NCBI GenBank assembly: GCA_917880885.1
Contig: OU862910.1
Coordinates: 53,807,285-53,871,284, forward strand
DNA: 64,000 bases
Source of the DNA: Limnephilus marmoratus
Lineage: Eukaryota; Arthropoda; Insecta; Trichoptera; Limnephilidae
Reading direction: 5' to 3'
Shown here: piece by piece, positions 25,774 to 37,600 of the stretch
Layout of the letters: each line of letters starts with the position of its first letter
Numbering within the stretch: position 1 is the stretch's first letter
Program-made: the position numbers and the translations under genes
The notes under the pieces: model-generated
Seen by the model: only the letters and a program-made list of their open reading frames with translations
Databases searched by the model: none
Told to the model about the DNA's origin: nothing

Positions 25774-25889
25774 ATATATATAGCAGGAGAATATTATGAA
25801 CTCATAATGAATAATGAATCATTTAAATAAAATATATATAGCAGGAGAATATTATGAACTCATAATGAATAATGTAACCGACGTGTTAC
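25774..25889. repeat. 58-bp tandem duplication within the LINE
   Basis: GCAGGAGAATATTATGAACT recurs at 25783 and 25841, a 58-bp period. The second copy is broken at 25873 by the solo LTR, and its remainder (TGAATCATTTAAATAAAA) resumes after 27193. Confidence 0.75.
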
Positions 25890-27188
25890 GCACCCTCGTT
25901 TTATTTTATAAAATGTATTATTTTATTATTATGCCTTTTTTATGTACAATGCCCCGGTGCAACAAATAAAGCTTGCGTGCCAGGTTGCCACCGGGAGACA
26001 TTCTAAATTCTTATCATTTATAAATGTATACTTGTTATTCTATTATTTTAAAACCTCAGCTCCAGGAAGGCGGCCGCGCTCCAGGAAGGAGGCCGCCTTT
26101 CCCACTGGGCAAGGCGAAGCATTCAGCTCCAGGAAGGCGGCCGCGCTCCAGGAAGGCGGCCGCCTTTCCCACTGGGCAAGTCGAAGCATTCAGCTCCAGG
26201 AAGGCGGCCGCCTTTCCCACTGGGCAACTTAAAATGTACATTCATTCAAATAACTCAACTCACACACCCCGTAGGACAATGAAATAAAGACATTTCATTG
26301 CAGAGTCCTGCCGGGCATTCAGGGAAATAGAGCTTAAGCCTCTAACCCATAAGCTACCAACGCCATATGCGTTTTTGTCCGAAAAAAGGACTTAGAAAAA
26401 TTTCCTATTAGAATCCGTTTTTTCCCATTTTAAAAATCCAGGAACCTCGTAAGACAATGAGACAAACAGGCTTCGGTAGCCAATCTTACGAGGAACCTGG
26501 TAAAAATACTAACTTCTTAATATAACTTTGCATACTTAGCTAAAAGTCAAATACCTACCACCAACCTGTAAACTTCTCTTAAAATCATCTTAAATTTACT
26601 AAACCAAAAATCTACGGATGGAAAATACCTATATAAATATGTTAGATTTAAGACATGTACCTTTATGTAAATACTTTACCCTGTAGAATTATTTCTAAAT
26701 ATCAATTTCAAGCGACCACTTTCTTGGGCGACACTGGCAAAATGAAGGGCGACAGAAACGCCGCCCTATTTAAAGTATCGGGCAAGGTCAAACCTCCCAC
26801 TCCATTTCTGTACCATGTGACCCAAATTTCATGGGGATTTTAGTATATAAGGAGCCCGTTTTTGGGTAATAAATCAGTTCATCTTTACCAGTCAACTCGT
26901 GTTACTTATTTCTTCGGAAGTTTTTTATCACCCAACTGCCTCCCGCCGACCTCTGCCTGTCTTCAGTCCTGGTGCCAACACTCTTCAAGAAAGCCGGCCC
27001 TACTTTGGCAACCGCCAAGCACCAGGATCAGGCAGAGGATTAGGCACATCCAGTGTCCTTCACTCATCAGGCACTGGGTGCACGGGAGGTCAGTTCTTTA
27101 TTGTTTTTAACCATCATTCATCCTGTTCGTGCACTGAAACCCGGTACTATTTTTCAGTTCTTGAGAAGACGCTGATACGTCTGTTACA
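25873..27188 (+). mobile_element. Solo LTR (about 1.3 kb)
   Basis: Begins TGTAACCGACGTG and ends GTCTGTTACA, flanked by the 5-bp duplication AATAA (25868-25872 and 27189-27193). TATATAA at 26844-26850 and AATAAA at 26868-26873 fit U3/R signals. No gag or pol is present, so it is what remains after LTR-LTR recombination, or a single-LTR insertion. Confidence 0.8.
26058..26226. repeat. GC-rich tandem repeat inside the solo LTR
   Basis: Units built from CAGCTCCAGGAAGGCGGCCG and CCTTTCCCACTGGGCAAG recur about 2.5 times with a period near 68 bp. GC content is far above the surrounding DNA. Confidence 0.7.
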
Positions 27189-27337
27189 AATAATGAATCA
27201 TTTAAATAAAAAGACCTACACAATATATCGATATGGCTGAAGAAAAATAAACTAAAATTGAATGTAAACAAAACTAACATTGGAAAACGAGTACCGCAAA
27301 TAAAAAAGATATATTGATAGACGGTGAAGTTTTGAAA

Positions 27338-27563
27338 TTCGGATACACGCGTCCCAAAAAGAATTTTGACTGGACACCCAGGTGGAAAGAGAAAAGTGTG
27401 GGAAGACCCAGACTGAGGTGGGAAGACGAAGTAAGAGGGGATGCAGCACAGCTTCTCCAGTTACCAAATTGGAAGTCAGCCGCTGAGGACAGGAGGAGTT
27501 GGAGGCCACTGTTGCAGGAGGCCAAAGCTCGATATGGGCTGTAGCGCCATTGAAGAAGAAGAA
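27338..27563 (+). mobile_element. RTE-like LINE 3' tail inserted in the larger LINE
   Basis: Encodes a reverse-transcriptase tail (WKEKSVGRPRLRWEDEVRGD, AAEDRRSWRPLLQEAKARYG) and ends in (GAA)n. Flanked by the 12-bp duplication GAAGTTTTGAAA (27326-27337 and 27564-27575), as expected for target-primed insertion. Confidence 0.8.
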
Positions 27564-28209
27564 GAAGTTTTGAAAGAAGTATTTGAAATTAAATATTTGG
27601 GAGTAATAATTGACTCAAAATTGACTTTCGCTCAAAATACAAAACCAATTATTAAAAAAAAATGCCAAAAAATTTTCGCTGTTGGGAAGAATAAGAAGAT
27701 TCCTTGACATAGTCTCCAGTAAAAATGTGTACAACGCATTCATTGTACCACACACATACCGTAGCAGCATTCTATTCTTAGCCAACGATGATTAGTGAAA
27801 AAAATGACAATTCTACAAAACAGATCTATGAGAACTATATTGAAGAAAAATAGGTACACTTCAGTCAAGAAAATGTTGAAGAAGTTAAATAACTTGTCAT
27901 TTCAACAAATTATTTACTTCAATACTATATTGTTAATCTACAAAATAATCAATGGCCATACGTCTATTGAATTCCTAAGAAAAATTGATAAAACTACAAA
28001 GCAACAACACGAGACGAGGAAAAGAAATGAACTAAGGCTCCCCTTCAGGAAAAAAAACACAGAGTCAAAAGCCATTGATGTACGGAGCATTGAAGATATT
28101 TGGAGAATTACCAGAAGAAATAAAATTGGAAGAGAGCATAAAGGCATTTAAAATTAAATTGCGAAGATATGTGATTGATTTGGTATAGATGTGTTATTTT
28201 AAGTGTATA

Positions 28210-28592
28210 CAACGTGTCCGGAAACTCATAGTACAAGCGGGAAACTGGTGAATCTACATCACGTAGAGAACCCAAAAAACTTATTTTTTTCGATCTGAGC
28301 ATTTCGATTTTAATTTTATTTTTTTTCTATTTTTCCATTTTTTCGGCAACTAAAGGGTTAAAAATTTTTTTTAGCCCGGTTTACCCTTCGATGCATTTTA
28401 TAAGACATTATACAGCTGAAATCAACCCCCTAGTGAAAATTTTTTTCAAATTTAACCAAAAAAATTCCAACTTCGTACCCGATTTACTCGAAAACGAAAG
28501 CTCAAATCAAAAAAGTTATATCACAAATCGACTCCGAATGTGATGTAGATTTACCAGTTTCCCGCTTGTACTACGAGTTTCCGGACACCATG
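28210..28592. mobile_element. TA-flanked MITE (Tc1/mariner-like)
   Basis: Inverted ends of about 50 bp include GTGTCCGGAAACTC and GAGTTTCCGGACAC, flanked by TA (28208-28209 and 28593-28594). 383 bp, non-coding. Confidence 0.7.
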
Positions 28593-28832
28593 TATATAAG
28601 GATTGTATTAGGACATAGATAACTATGTACCTATTTAAAATACCGCAATAAAACAACTTTGGGGTTTCACAAATCGCAAAATAAAGAATTTAGTTTTATT
28701 TTTGGAATTCCCTGATATTATAATTTTTTTTTGAAATTCCATGACATTTCCCTGATAATTCCAGGTACGGTAAAATTCCCTAATAATTCCAAGTTTTCCA
28801 GGTTTTCCAGGTCTTGTGGCCACCATGTTAGT

Positions 28833-30124
28833 ATAACCACTCGAATGATAGTTGCCCAAATTTGAGATTTTTATAAATTAAAATTAATAATAAATTAAAC
28901 AATTTTTTTTTTTAAAACTTAAAAATATGGGATAAATGGTGAAATCTAGGCGTATTCATGTATTCATTTGCTAACTGCGGTAAGCATGCTTGTTTACATA
29001 TTGGTATTTGAAAGTATGATTTTTGCAATGAGTGTGGCCGAATCGAAAACTGAACACATGGAAATGTCTTTCGCTTGAGTGGATAAGTTTTGTAAATTTA
29101 CAATGATGAACGGAAAACACTTCACATTGAGTTGACAGCTGAAATTATCAAATTTTCAACAAAACTTGCCAATTTGAGATTTTCACGGCCAAAGTATTGT
29201 CATGATTTATTTTTAGGGTATTATGCCATGTTGCTACCTCCTTCTTTAGCCAAAGTTGACACATCTGACATAATGATGGACACTAAAATGGCCCAAAACT
29301 TTGACTAGAGGAGATAGCGGAACAGGCATAAAAGCCCAAAAATAAATCACGATAAATTGTCAAATAATCATTATCGTTTCCATGTTTTGTGCAAATGCTA
29401 CACAAATAACCTTAGATGAATTTAGAGGAAATTACGTTAATGAGACAATGCATACAGATTCTCTGAACTGAGATCCAGTGGACCTACTTTAGTGTCGTCC
29501 ATATAGCTATTTCATTTGTACACTCATATCCTTTGAATGGCTGTCCTTTTCATAAGCGGGTCACATTTTTTGTTCGATTAGTATAATTATACGTAATGTG
29601 TCTTGTATTCTTATAAGACCTCGTTATTGAAACAATCTTTTGGTACCTTTTTACCAGGTTGTCTGTTGATTCACATTTTACGTGAAATTAACGACATATT
29701 TTACAAATAATTTGAATTTAGGAATGGCCATTGATTTATAATAAAATCTTAGAAATGCCAAAAAAATTCCACACATAGGACCTTACCCAGTCCCCAAAAA
29801 AAAAAAAAAAAATTTTGTCCACTATTAAATATCGGGCTGTGGCCTATGTTGTAAGTAGCTGTTTTCTATAATTTTTTTTGTCCCCAAAAAAATAGAACAA
29901 TAGAATTTTACCAAAATGTTGCTATCACTGTCGCTCTTACTCCCTCGAATACTGAGCGAAAAGGACAACTACACCTTCAGCTGATAATACCCTAATAAAA
30001 TCATCAAAATTGAAATTTTTTATTTCCCATTTTTCTCCTCTAAAACTGGACCGATTGTTAAGATGTTTTACTAACTATATTAGAAGAAAATACTCTATGT
30101 TTTGCTTCTTTTCAAAAATACATT
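28833..30124. other. Intergenic between transposon clusters
   Basis: AT-rich. The only structure seen is the foldback relative at 29160-29352 and an A-run near 29798. Confidence 0.4.
29160..29352. repeat. Degenerate relative of the foldback at 4885-5106
   Basis: Shares GATTTTCACGGCCAAA, GCTACCTCCTTCTTTAGCC and the inverted end AAGCCCAAAAATAAATCACG. The centre is deleted and diverged. Confidence 0.55.
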
Positions 30125-30574
30125 GTCTAGTTCAGCGTTTCCCAAAAGATGTTCCGCGGAACCCTGGGGTTCCGTAGAAGCATCACAAGGGTTCCGCGTT
30201 CCGTCCGGATTGTTGCAAGGATCATTGCAAGGAAGAAATATAAATACTTTTACAGTAAACGACAAAATCTCTTCTCTTAGAAAGAAACTTGTCTTCTGGA
30301 TAGAATGTGTTGAACAGAAACAGTACCATTTTTTTTTCTCTTTTAAACGAGTTTCTGGAAAAAAAGAGTTGCAAGTAACCTCAGATATTGAAAAATGCAT
30401 TTACGAACCTTTGATGGCCCTCAACAAATCTCTGGAAGAGTATTTTCCTGAAAAAAACTTGCAGGATATTGACTGGGTACAGAATCCATTCCTAGTTCAC
30501 AGGAAACGTACAGCAACAGAGTACGAGACTTTGATAGATATCAAATGTTCTTCTTCCTTACAACAAAAGTTTAA

Positions 30575-33008
30575 CACGTTCATTGCTGACGCCGCGCGTC
30601 GCGCGTTGACAGTCGTGTGACCGGTATGCGCACAACGCGCCACGCGCGGTGTGCTTCTCTTACCTTGAAACAGATCCAAAACAGATGCAGCCCTGTGGTT
30701 TCGAGTCGTTTCTAGCCTCAGCACAGGGAAACCCATCCCTTTATTACTTAGTCAGTATTCTGTCAGTTTGAATTGATCCGTCATTCATATCGGTCGTTCG
30801 GAGTTTTTGTCATTTTCGTGCATAAAGCCGCGAGCAAAAAATATTCGGTGCGAAGCATTTTTTCTGTTTTGTTTTTTTTTTTGTTAGTTTTACTGAAATT
30901 AGTGGATGTTTTTTGATATTTTTGAATGCAAGAGACATTACGTTTTTAGTTTTATGTGGACATTTTCAGTTTTATAGACATTTTGAGTTTTGTAGACATT
31001 TTGAGTTTTATAGACATTGTGAATTTTATAGAAACTTTGTAGATACATTGTGTGTAGTACTCCTAAGTTTTTACAATTCTTGCCTAAAATGGATCAACCA
31101 TCTTCTTCAAAGCGACCCAGATTGGAAAATGTGTTGAGCGATAGTGATGAAAGTGAGAGGGAGTACGATACAGGAAGTGAATATCAAATAGACAGTGATT
31201 TAGAAACGGATAGTGACAGTGACAACGAAGACAATAATGTGTTTGAAGAACAACCACCGTCCAGTCTACCTTCAACTTCAAGACGTTGGTCTAATATAGC
31301 AACACAAGCCCAGGAGATCCCTTTTACTGGAAGACCAGGTATGAAAGTTGATATGCCAGGGAGAGAACCTATTGATTACTTCAACGTTATAGCTAATGAT
31401 GACTTCTATAACCTTATTGTCACACAGAGCAATGCATATGCTTTAGAAATTTTGGCTTATTCGGAAGGAGAAAAAAGCCGAATCACCCGCTGGAAAGACC
31501 TCACAACAGAAACCTTCAAAGTATGGCTGGGGCTTTTACTGCACATGGGAACTATTCGATTGAGCCGCATAACTGATTACTGGAAGAAACACCACCTGTT
31601 CAATCTGACAGCATTCTCCCAGTATATGTCCCGGGATAAGTTCTTATTGATTCTAAGGGCTTTACATTTCAATGATAACGAAGCTGATGCCACTAGTATC
31701 GGTAAAATAAAGCCACTAATAAATTTTTTCAATGACCGGATGGATTTTATTTATGCACCTCAAAAACATTTATCGATTGATGAGTCTTTGGTACTGTGGC
31801 GAGGGAGGCTCATTATTCGGCAGTACATGAAAGGGAAAAAGGCAAAGTATGGCATCAAGTTGTACATGTTGGGAGAATCTCACGGCTTGGCTATGAAAAT
31901 ACTTGTATATGGTGGTTCTGCTGATCAGGAGTTGGGTGGAAAAGATCACACCAGTAAAGTCGTGCATAAGCTGATGGAAGGGAACACCGGAGTTGGTCAC
32001 TCGCTATATATGGATAATTATTACAATAGTGTCCCTCTGGTAGAAAATTTACTCAGCCAAAAAACTCACGTTACGGGCACTTTGAGAAGCAACCGAAAAT
32101 GCAATTCAGATGAAGTCGTAAAAAAAAAATTAAAAATTGGGGAGTCTGTGAGCCAGTACACCGAAAAGGGTATTTGTATGACAAAGTGGAAAGATCGCCG
32201 AGAGGTATTGGCCATATCTTCCGAATTTGATGGAGACCTTACAGAGACCACAAATCGTCATGGAAACGTGGTTATAAAGCCAACAATGATTATAAAATAT
32301 AATAAATTTATGAGCGGTGTTGATTTTCACGACCAGATGTTGGCATATTATCCAATAAGGAGAAAAACTTTGCGGTGGTATAAAAAATTAGGAATCCATA
32401 TATTCCAGACGATGCTTTTGAATTCGTATTACTTGTACAATATGAATAGTGAGAGAAAAATGTCGCTATACGACTTCAGACTGCAAATTATTGAAAAACT
32501 TCTGGGTCCTCCTCCCCCATTAGTACCAAGGCCACGAAACATAGCACACCTCCCAAGTTTTTGCCCGAAGGATGATCATGGCAAAACAAAAAGAAGAAGG
32601 TGCAAGTATTGCTGGAGTGAAAACAAGCAGAGAAAAGACTCCATATTTTGTTGTCTTCAATGTCCCGATGTACCAGGATTGTGTTTGGAACCATGTTTCC
32701 GCATATACCACGAGAGGAATGGAGACTGAATATTTTTTTTACTACTTTTAGAAATATTTTTATTTTTCATTGATAATAAATAAATAGAACATTACACTTT
32801 CTTCTTTCGTGTTTTATTTCTGAAAAAAAAAAACAATTGATAATGTGTCTATTCGAAATTTGTGCGCATGTAAACGCTCCTTTAGTTCATTCGACCTTTC
32901 AGAAAGACCTTTTTTTTATACCTGGAATCGGCTTGAAAATCACTTTAAAAAGGCAATTATTCTCAGCATGGCATTAATATGTACAAATTTTAGTTAGCAA
33001 TGAACGTG
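30575..33008 (+). mobile_element. Complete piggyBac-family element
   Basis: 16-bp inverted termini CACGTTCATTGCTGAC / GTTAGCAATGAACGTG (one mismatch), flanked by TTAA at 30571-30574 and 33009-33012. 2,434 bp with one intact transposase frame, a 5' leader that includes three near-repeats of GACATTTTGAGTTTTRTA, and a poly(A) signal at 32775-32780. Confidence 0.92.
31089..32729 (+). CDS. piggyBac-type transposase, intact
   Basis: I chose ATG 31089 (MDQPSSSKRPRL, about 546 residues), a usual piggyBac-like start; the frame is open further upstream to 31050. The acidic Ser/Asp-rich N-terminus (to about residue 75) is followed by the DDE_Tnp_1_7 core. FNDRMDFIYAPQKHLSIDES carries the first catalytic Asp, GHSLYMDNYYNSVPL the second, and SGVDFHDQML the downstream acidic site. 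It ends in a Cys-rich C-terminal domain (RRRCKYCW, CCLQCPDVPGLC) as in active piggyBac proteins. It performs cut-and-paste transposition at TTAA. No frameshift or stop is present. Confidence 0.93.
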   Translation: MDQPSSSKRPRLENVLSDSDESEREYDTGSEYQIDSDLETDSDSDNEDNNVFEEQPPSSLPSTSRRWSNIATQAQEIPFTGRPGMKVDMPGREPIDYFNVIANDDFYNLIVTQSNAYALEILAYSEGEKSRITRWKDLTTETFKVWLGLLLHMGTIRLSRITDYWKKHHLFNLTAFSQYMSRDKFLLILRALHFNDNEADATSIGKIKPLINFFNDRMDFIYAPQKHLSIDESLVLWRGRLIIRQYMKGKKAKYGIKLYMLGESHGLAMKILVYGGSADQELGGKDHTSKVVHKLMEGNTGVGHSLYMDNYYNSVPLVENLLSQKTHVTGTLRSNRKCNSDEVVKKKLKIGESVSQYTEKGICMTKWKDRREVLAISSEFDGDLTETTNRHGNVVIKPTMIIKYNKFMSGVDFHDQMLAYYPIRRKTLRWYKKLGIHIFQTMLLNSYYLYNMNSERKMSLYDFRLQIIEKLLGPPPPLVPRPRNIAHLPSFCPKDDHGKTKRRRCKYCWSENKQRKDSIFCCLQCPDVPGLCLEPCFRIYHERNGD

Positions 33009-33440
33009 TTAATTCAGAAAAAACTAATCTGGATGAGTTTTGGTTTGGACTTAAAAACGAATATTCAGAAGTCGTCGAGAAGGCTATCACAGTTTTGTTA
33101 CCGTTTGTGACCACTTACCGGTGTGAAACTGGTTTTTCGGCTTACGCTTACACAAAAAACAAATACAGAAACAGACTGGATGCAGCTCCAGATCTTGGTA
33201 TTCAGCTGTCTGACACAAAGCCTGATTTCAATGCTATTTTAACAAAAAAGTTTAAAAGCTATCACTCTTCACATTAATGTAAGTTTTACACAAAACTTTA
33301 GATCTTTCTTTTCAAGGTAAACATGAAAGTATTCAAACTACGAGTTTATCTTTTTCTTATAAATATGGGGGTTCCGCCTCGAAAAGTACGACCGATAAAG
33401 GTTCCGGGGCGAAAAAAAATTGGGAAACGCTGGTCTAGTT

Positions 33441-34620
33441 TGCATACTAAGCGTCTTTGATGGCATTAGTATGAATCGTTAAAACTAGGCAGTTTTAACG
33501 ATTTTTACAGGGTGTTCTAGCTCCTAGTAACTTATCAAAAAAAAAAGTAAAATGTACTGACATGCTAGTGGTCGATGACTACATTATCATGTGTGCAGAT
33601 CACACATGGTGGAAGTGAAACCTTCAGAAAACTAAACTTCGAGAGAATGAGACGAATGCAGAATATCAGTAGTAGGATAATTGTAGGGTTTACATATTGT
33701 TATAATATTGTTTAAAATTTTTATTCTAGAAGCACCGCACAAAGGAGACACTGATTATCTCACATCTCGTTGTCTTGCAGGCTAAATCCTATGTGTTTGT
33801 CTCTGTTTAGTGTTGCTCGTTTCCGTTTCATCGAGTTTCAAATCACAACGGTGCTAAAGAAGTTTTCACTTCAAAAAATATTTGCACTAGTGTCAAAATC
33901 CAGAGAGGAAATAGGGGAATATGTTTGTATAGACGAAGCGCGGCCCGGTTTCCTCTTAATGTCAGATTACCATATGGATGCGCCAGCGCTCAACGGATAG
34001 AAATTTTTCATATCCGATGGGCACTTTTGGCGCTCGTGAAGTTTAACTTCACGCAAATCTAAATTAATATTTTCATAATATGAATACAATACTACTGTAT
34101 TACTGTGAAAGTTGGAAAAGACTGTCGGTTTATAGTAAACTTTGATAAAATAAAAATCAATGTTAAATTAAAACAACTTGAATCAGTTCATAATAAAAAC
34201 ACAAATAAAAATTTAATGGCTGTTTTTAATTCAAATTGAAATTAGGTACGGGATTGATAAACAATCGGGAATGGATATTCATTTAACATTTTCTCTCCCC
34301 CATCTGCACATATACAGCATCACCAATGATGATCTAACAATTATTATTGCAAATACTGACAATTTTATCTAAAAAAAAAAAAGATACAAATATAGTATAT
34401 AATATAAAACATCACAATCACAGAGTTGAAAACTAACACATGCACGAATAAATGAATCACTCCGAACTTGTATCTCCTCACCCATATTCAGTAACAAAAT
34501 GTTGATGATACAGAAAAATGGTGTTATTTCCTAAACTGACTGATGTTCATAGAACATAAACATATCGTTTCACTGAGTTGACAAGCAGAGTCTTTTAGAA
34601 AGTAACAGTCTTCGAACCCC
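33441..34620. other. Intergenic: likely 3' UTR/downstream of eEF1-delta plus unassigned sequence
   Basis: AT-rich. The eEF1-delta 3' UTR must extend left from 34625 but no clear minus-strand AATAAA was found close by. Short ORFs around 33770-34000 have no recognisable motif. Confidence 0.35.
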
Positions 34621-34625
34621 TTAAT

Positions 34626-37600
34626 TTAAACCTTGTTGAATGCGGCAATGTCCACGCTTTGAACCTGCAAATGAAGAGAAGACAATTTAAGAATAGGTGA
34701 AATACTCAAAATACTCAAACAACTTTGAGAAAATACTCAAACTTAAAAATCATAAGCCATTATATCAACGATAAAAACTAAAATTAAAATAGTTCATTTT
34801 ACACCACTTTGCATACAAATCATTTCAAAGTTTGTCATGTAAGATGACTGTCAGACAATTTCCCCTCAGCCTAGATTTGGCTTCAATGTCATTCATATAA
34901 AAATCGCATTAATGCTCTGTCCAAGACCTTTGAGGTTCATGAATGTGGTGTCTACTAACGATAAGTATGTTCCGTGTTTTTCTAGAGGCCTCCTAGGAGT
35001 GGATCCTTTTAAAAGAACTCGAGTTCTAGGAGTGGTTCCATGTTCCGAGTCCTTTGTACTGAGTACTGGGAGCCGTGGCAGGTGCCGAGTCGAACTGTTC
35101 TGACCCCGAATTCGGACACGCATGTGGTCTCGGACCAATCACCCTGAACTCGCGCGAGCTAAGCAGACGCAGGTGCCAGGAAGCGATACTGCTAAGCGCT
35201 GGTTAGACGCATTCGGGTCTGAGTTCTCTGGGAGCGTGTCACATAAATATTATGTGACTAGTGCAGTTCTTGCCTATTTGGTTATTTTGTCTATGGTGTT
35301 TTTTTTTTGGAGACTGGCAGTTTTTTTTGGGAAGAGAAATTGTTTTTTTGTCTATGCGCTCTTCCTGCCTGGCAGCAATGGAGTAGGGTTGTTGGTTGAG
35401 TCACTCACCATCAAGGTGTTTCAATTTCGTTAAATCATGTGAAGTTGATTTTAACTTAACCTGTTGAGGTCCCGGCTTTTTCCAGAAAAACACGGAAATT
35501 TCACGATCTTCAATTTAATGTTTTGTGGATTAAATTTAACCTATCGTATATTTTATTGACTGAAACACATTCCTAGAACAATAAACTATTTACCAAAATA
35601 ACATTACTTGCGTAATTACGTAAATTGATAGGTTTTATGATGTTTTATTCGAGGTACACGCATGTCACGCATCGGCAATGTGACGCGGCCGCCAAAATGA
35701 CAGTTGGAGATGCCCACAGACAAAAATTATTTTTAAATATTGTGTGGCTACTAAGCGAATTAAATCTTTACCCATACCATAGGGAATGTTGGCGGCAGTG
35801 ATTCTGACACTTCCTTTACCGATTTTGTACATAGAAGGGTCAAAATAGTAGAAAAAAGATATTTTTTTTCGCGCATGCGCAGAATCTTTTTACATCCCGG
35901 ACTACGGAAAATTTAATATAAATTATTCGAAGTGACTTGTCTCATTGCGGGTTTCTCTATGGTAAAGTACGATAATAGAGCAAGCGTTTCTGACATTGTT
36001 CTTCATACACTTTCTGTATACATAAGGGTCAAAATTGCATTTCAAAGTGCCGCGCCACCTCGCGGACACCGGTGTCCGAACGGCCCACAACGAGTTAAAA
36101 AAGGCGCGGGGTGTTTTTTCGTAACACGAGAAGTTCGTGTACGGTTTTATTTTTAGTGGATGATATGCAAATCCCACTTTTTCCGATGTTGGTAGTTGGC
36201 CATTTTGTGGTAATATTTTTGGACACGAAATTGTAAAGTGATTTGGTCCTTGTGTTGGCTACAATAATATGCCATTATGACCCCGCGTCGCGAAGTCACG
36301 GATTACTGATAGTTCTACCGAAAACCGCAAGTCTTTGAGACTGATTGGGCCACGTGCCTTTTTGAATGGAGTTTGTTGAGATAGCCCGAGGCTGGATACG
36401 CTCCTTGGAGGTGTAGCGGCCTTCTTCCCAAATAGAAGGAAGACCTAGGCTCTCTGGATTCCACGCCGTCCCCGGTTGAGGAGGCTGGAAGTCCCGTCTC
36501 TTCTCGTCTTCTCTCTACGAAGCAAGTTCGCGGTCGTCGTCCGGTGTTATTTCCGTTTAGTTTGATTAGCGTGTCCAGGAGTCCATCTGGTATGTTTATG
36601 TTTTGTATTCTTATATTACATTGGTATAAATTTAATGCTAACCTTCCATTGGTATGAAATTTGCACTCTCATGTTTGTTTTTTTTGTTGGATACAATATA
36701 GTTTTATAAAATTCATCTTTTTTTTATTTTCTGATTTCCTACCTACTTGACAGAAAACTACTATTCCCATTATCCTGAGCTCTGGTCTCTGCTCTGCCGT
36801 ATAAAATTACACTACTCTTATGTTGTACCAGAACATCATCCCGTTTCAAGCGGTTATGTTGAAAAGGGAGTTGGATAAACTTCCCGCAAAGGACTCGACT
36901 TCAATAACCCATTCCGGTTGAACCTACGCATTGCTGGTGTCTACCACCAGCGCATAGAGTTTAATCTGGCCTGGGAAGCAGGAATAACCAAGGCCATCTC
37001 TAAAGACTGACAGAATTTGGATCCCTCGAATTGAGGGCCGTTAAACAGTACGGTGAATTTATCACCGTACTGTTTAATAAATAAATAAATTAATTAATTT
37101 AATAAATATATAAATAAATAAATAAATAAATAAATCAATTATTTCCAAAATATTCACAGATCACAAAGTTGTGTTTGTCTTACATGGTCTTCATTCTTCT
37201 CGATCTCTTCCTGCAGCCAGTCGATGGAAACCTTGTCATCTTCCACAACGCAGGAGATCTGTAGTTTCTGGATGCCGTAGGCGAGGGTCACCAGCTTGGA
37301 GGCTCCCCAGAGGAGGCCGTCGCAGACGATCGCGCGCACCTTCTCTTCTAGCACCTTCATGTCGGTCTCGTCGTCCCACGGTTTAACGTCAAGGATGATG
37401 TTGGACTTGGCGATCAGGACGGGCTCTGGAATTAATTAATTAACCTTTACAACGCAATCTTTGGTGCGGCACGTTTTGATACAATACATGCTTTAGTGAA
37501 ACTTGATAAATCACATCTGTGAAGATAAGGTTACTTGCATTAGTAGATTAACCCCTTGAGTCCAGACAACAGAGTTGAACAAAACATTGTCTAGTGAGAC

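Larger units (their letters stand above)
25490..28650 (+). mobile_element. Jockey/CR1-like LINE, broken and multiply interrupted
   Basis: Reverse transcriptase pieces appear in order: FQAFETIDRDIIIKKL and GVPQGSVLGPILF (25490-25760), a frameshift before an ADDALIYI box, LKKNKLKLNVNKTN (27236-27276), FEIKYLGVIIDSKLTF (27576-27640), and a C-terminal tail at 27795-28150. It is interrupted by a solo LTR (25873-27188), another LINE tail (27338-27563) and a TA-flanked MITE (28210-28592). Confidence 0.75.
25292..28827. mobile_element. DNA transposon shell with CAGGGTGGCCACAAG ends, filled with retroelements
   Basis: The left end CAGGGTGGCCACAAG and the right end CTTGTGGCCACCATG are inverted. Both sides also carry ATTCCCTGATAATTCCAGG motifs in opposite orientation. 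TTAGT flanks both sides (25287-25291 and 28828-28832). The interior is occupied by a LINE and its own insertions. Confidence 0.6.
30245..33277 (+). pseudogene. hAT transposase C-terminal half, split by piggyBac
   Basis: An open frame from about 30245 reads through SLRKKLVFWIECVEQKQY and LEEYFPEKNLQDIDWVQNPF up to the TTAA at 30571. It resumes at 33009 with NLDEFWFGLKNEYSEVVEKA, LLPFVTTYRCETGFSAYAY and a stop at 33275-33277. The hAT dimerisation core (T..CE.GFS) is recognisable. No upstream zinc finger or catalytic start remains, so it would not be functional even without the insertion. Confidence 0.75.
30133..33432 (+). mobile_element. hAT element (ZBED5/SCAND3-like) carrying a nested piggyBac
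   Basis: Termini CAGCGTTTCCCAA and TTGGGAAACGCTG with the identical 8-bp duplication GTCTAGTT on each side (30125-30132 and 33433-33440). GTTCCGCG-type subterminal repeats lie at both ends. Without the piggyBac the element is only about 860 bp, so it is an internal-deletion derivative that keeps the transposase C-terminal half. Confidence 0.85.

Noticed and set aside
26056..26241. Open frames in all directions in the GC-rich repeat of the solo LTR
   Set aside because: They come from the low-stop GC-rich tandem repeat; no motif, no start context, and confined to the LTR.
34893..35433. ORFs in the GC-richer block of the last eEF1-delta intron
   Set aside because: No recognisable domain; more likely transposon debris than a gene.
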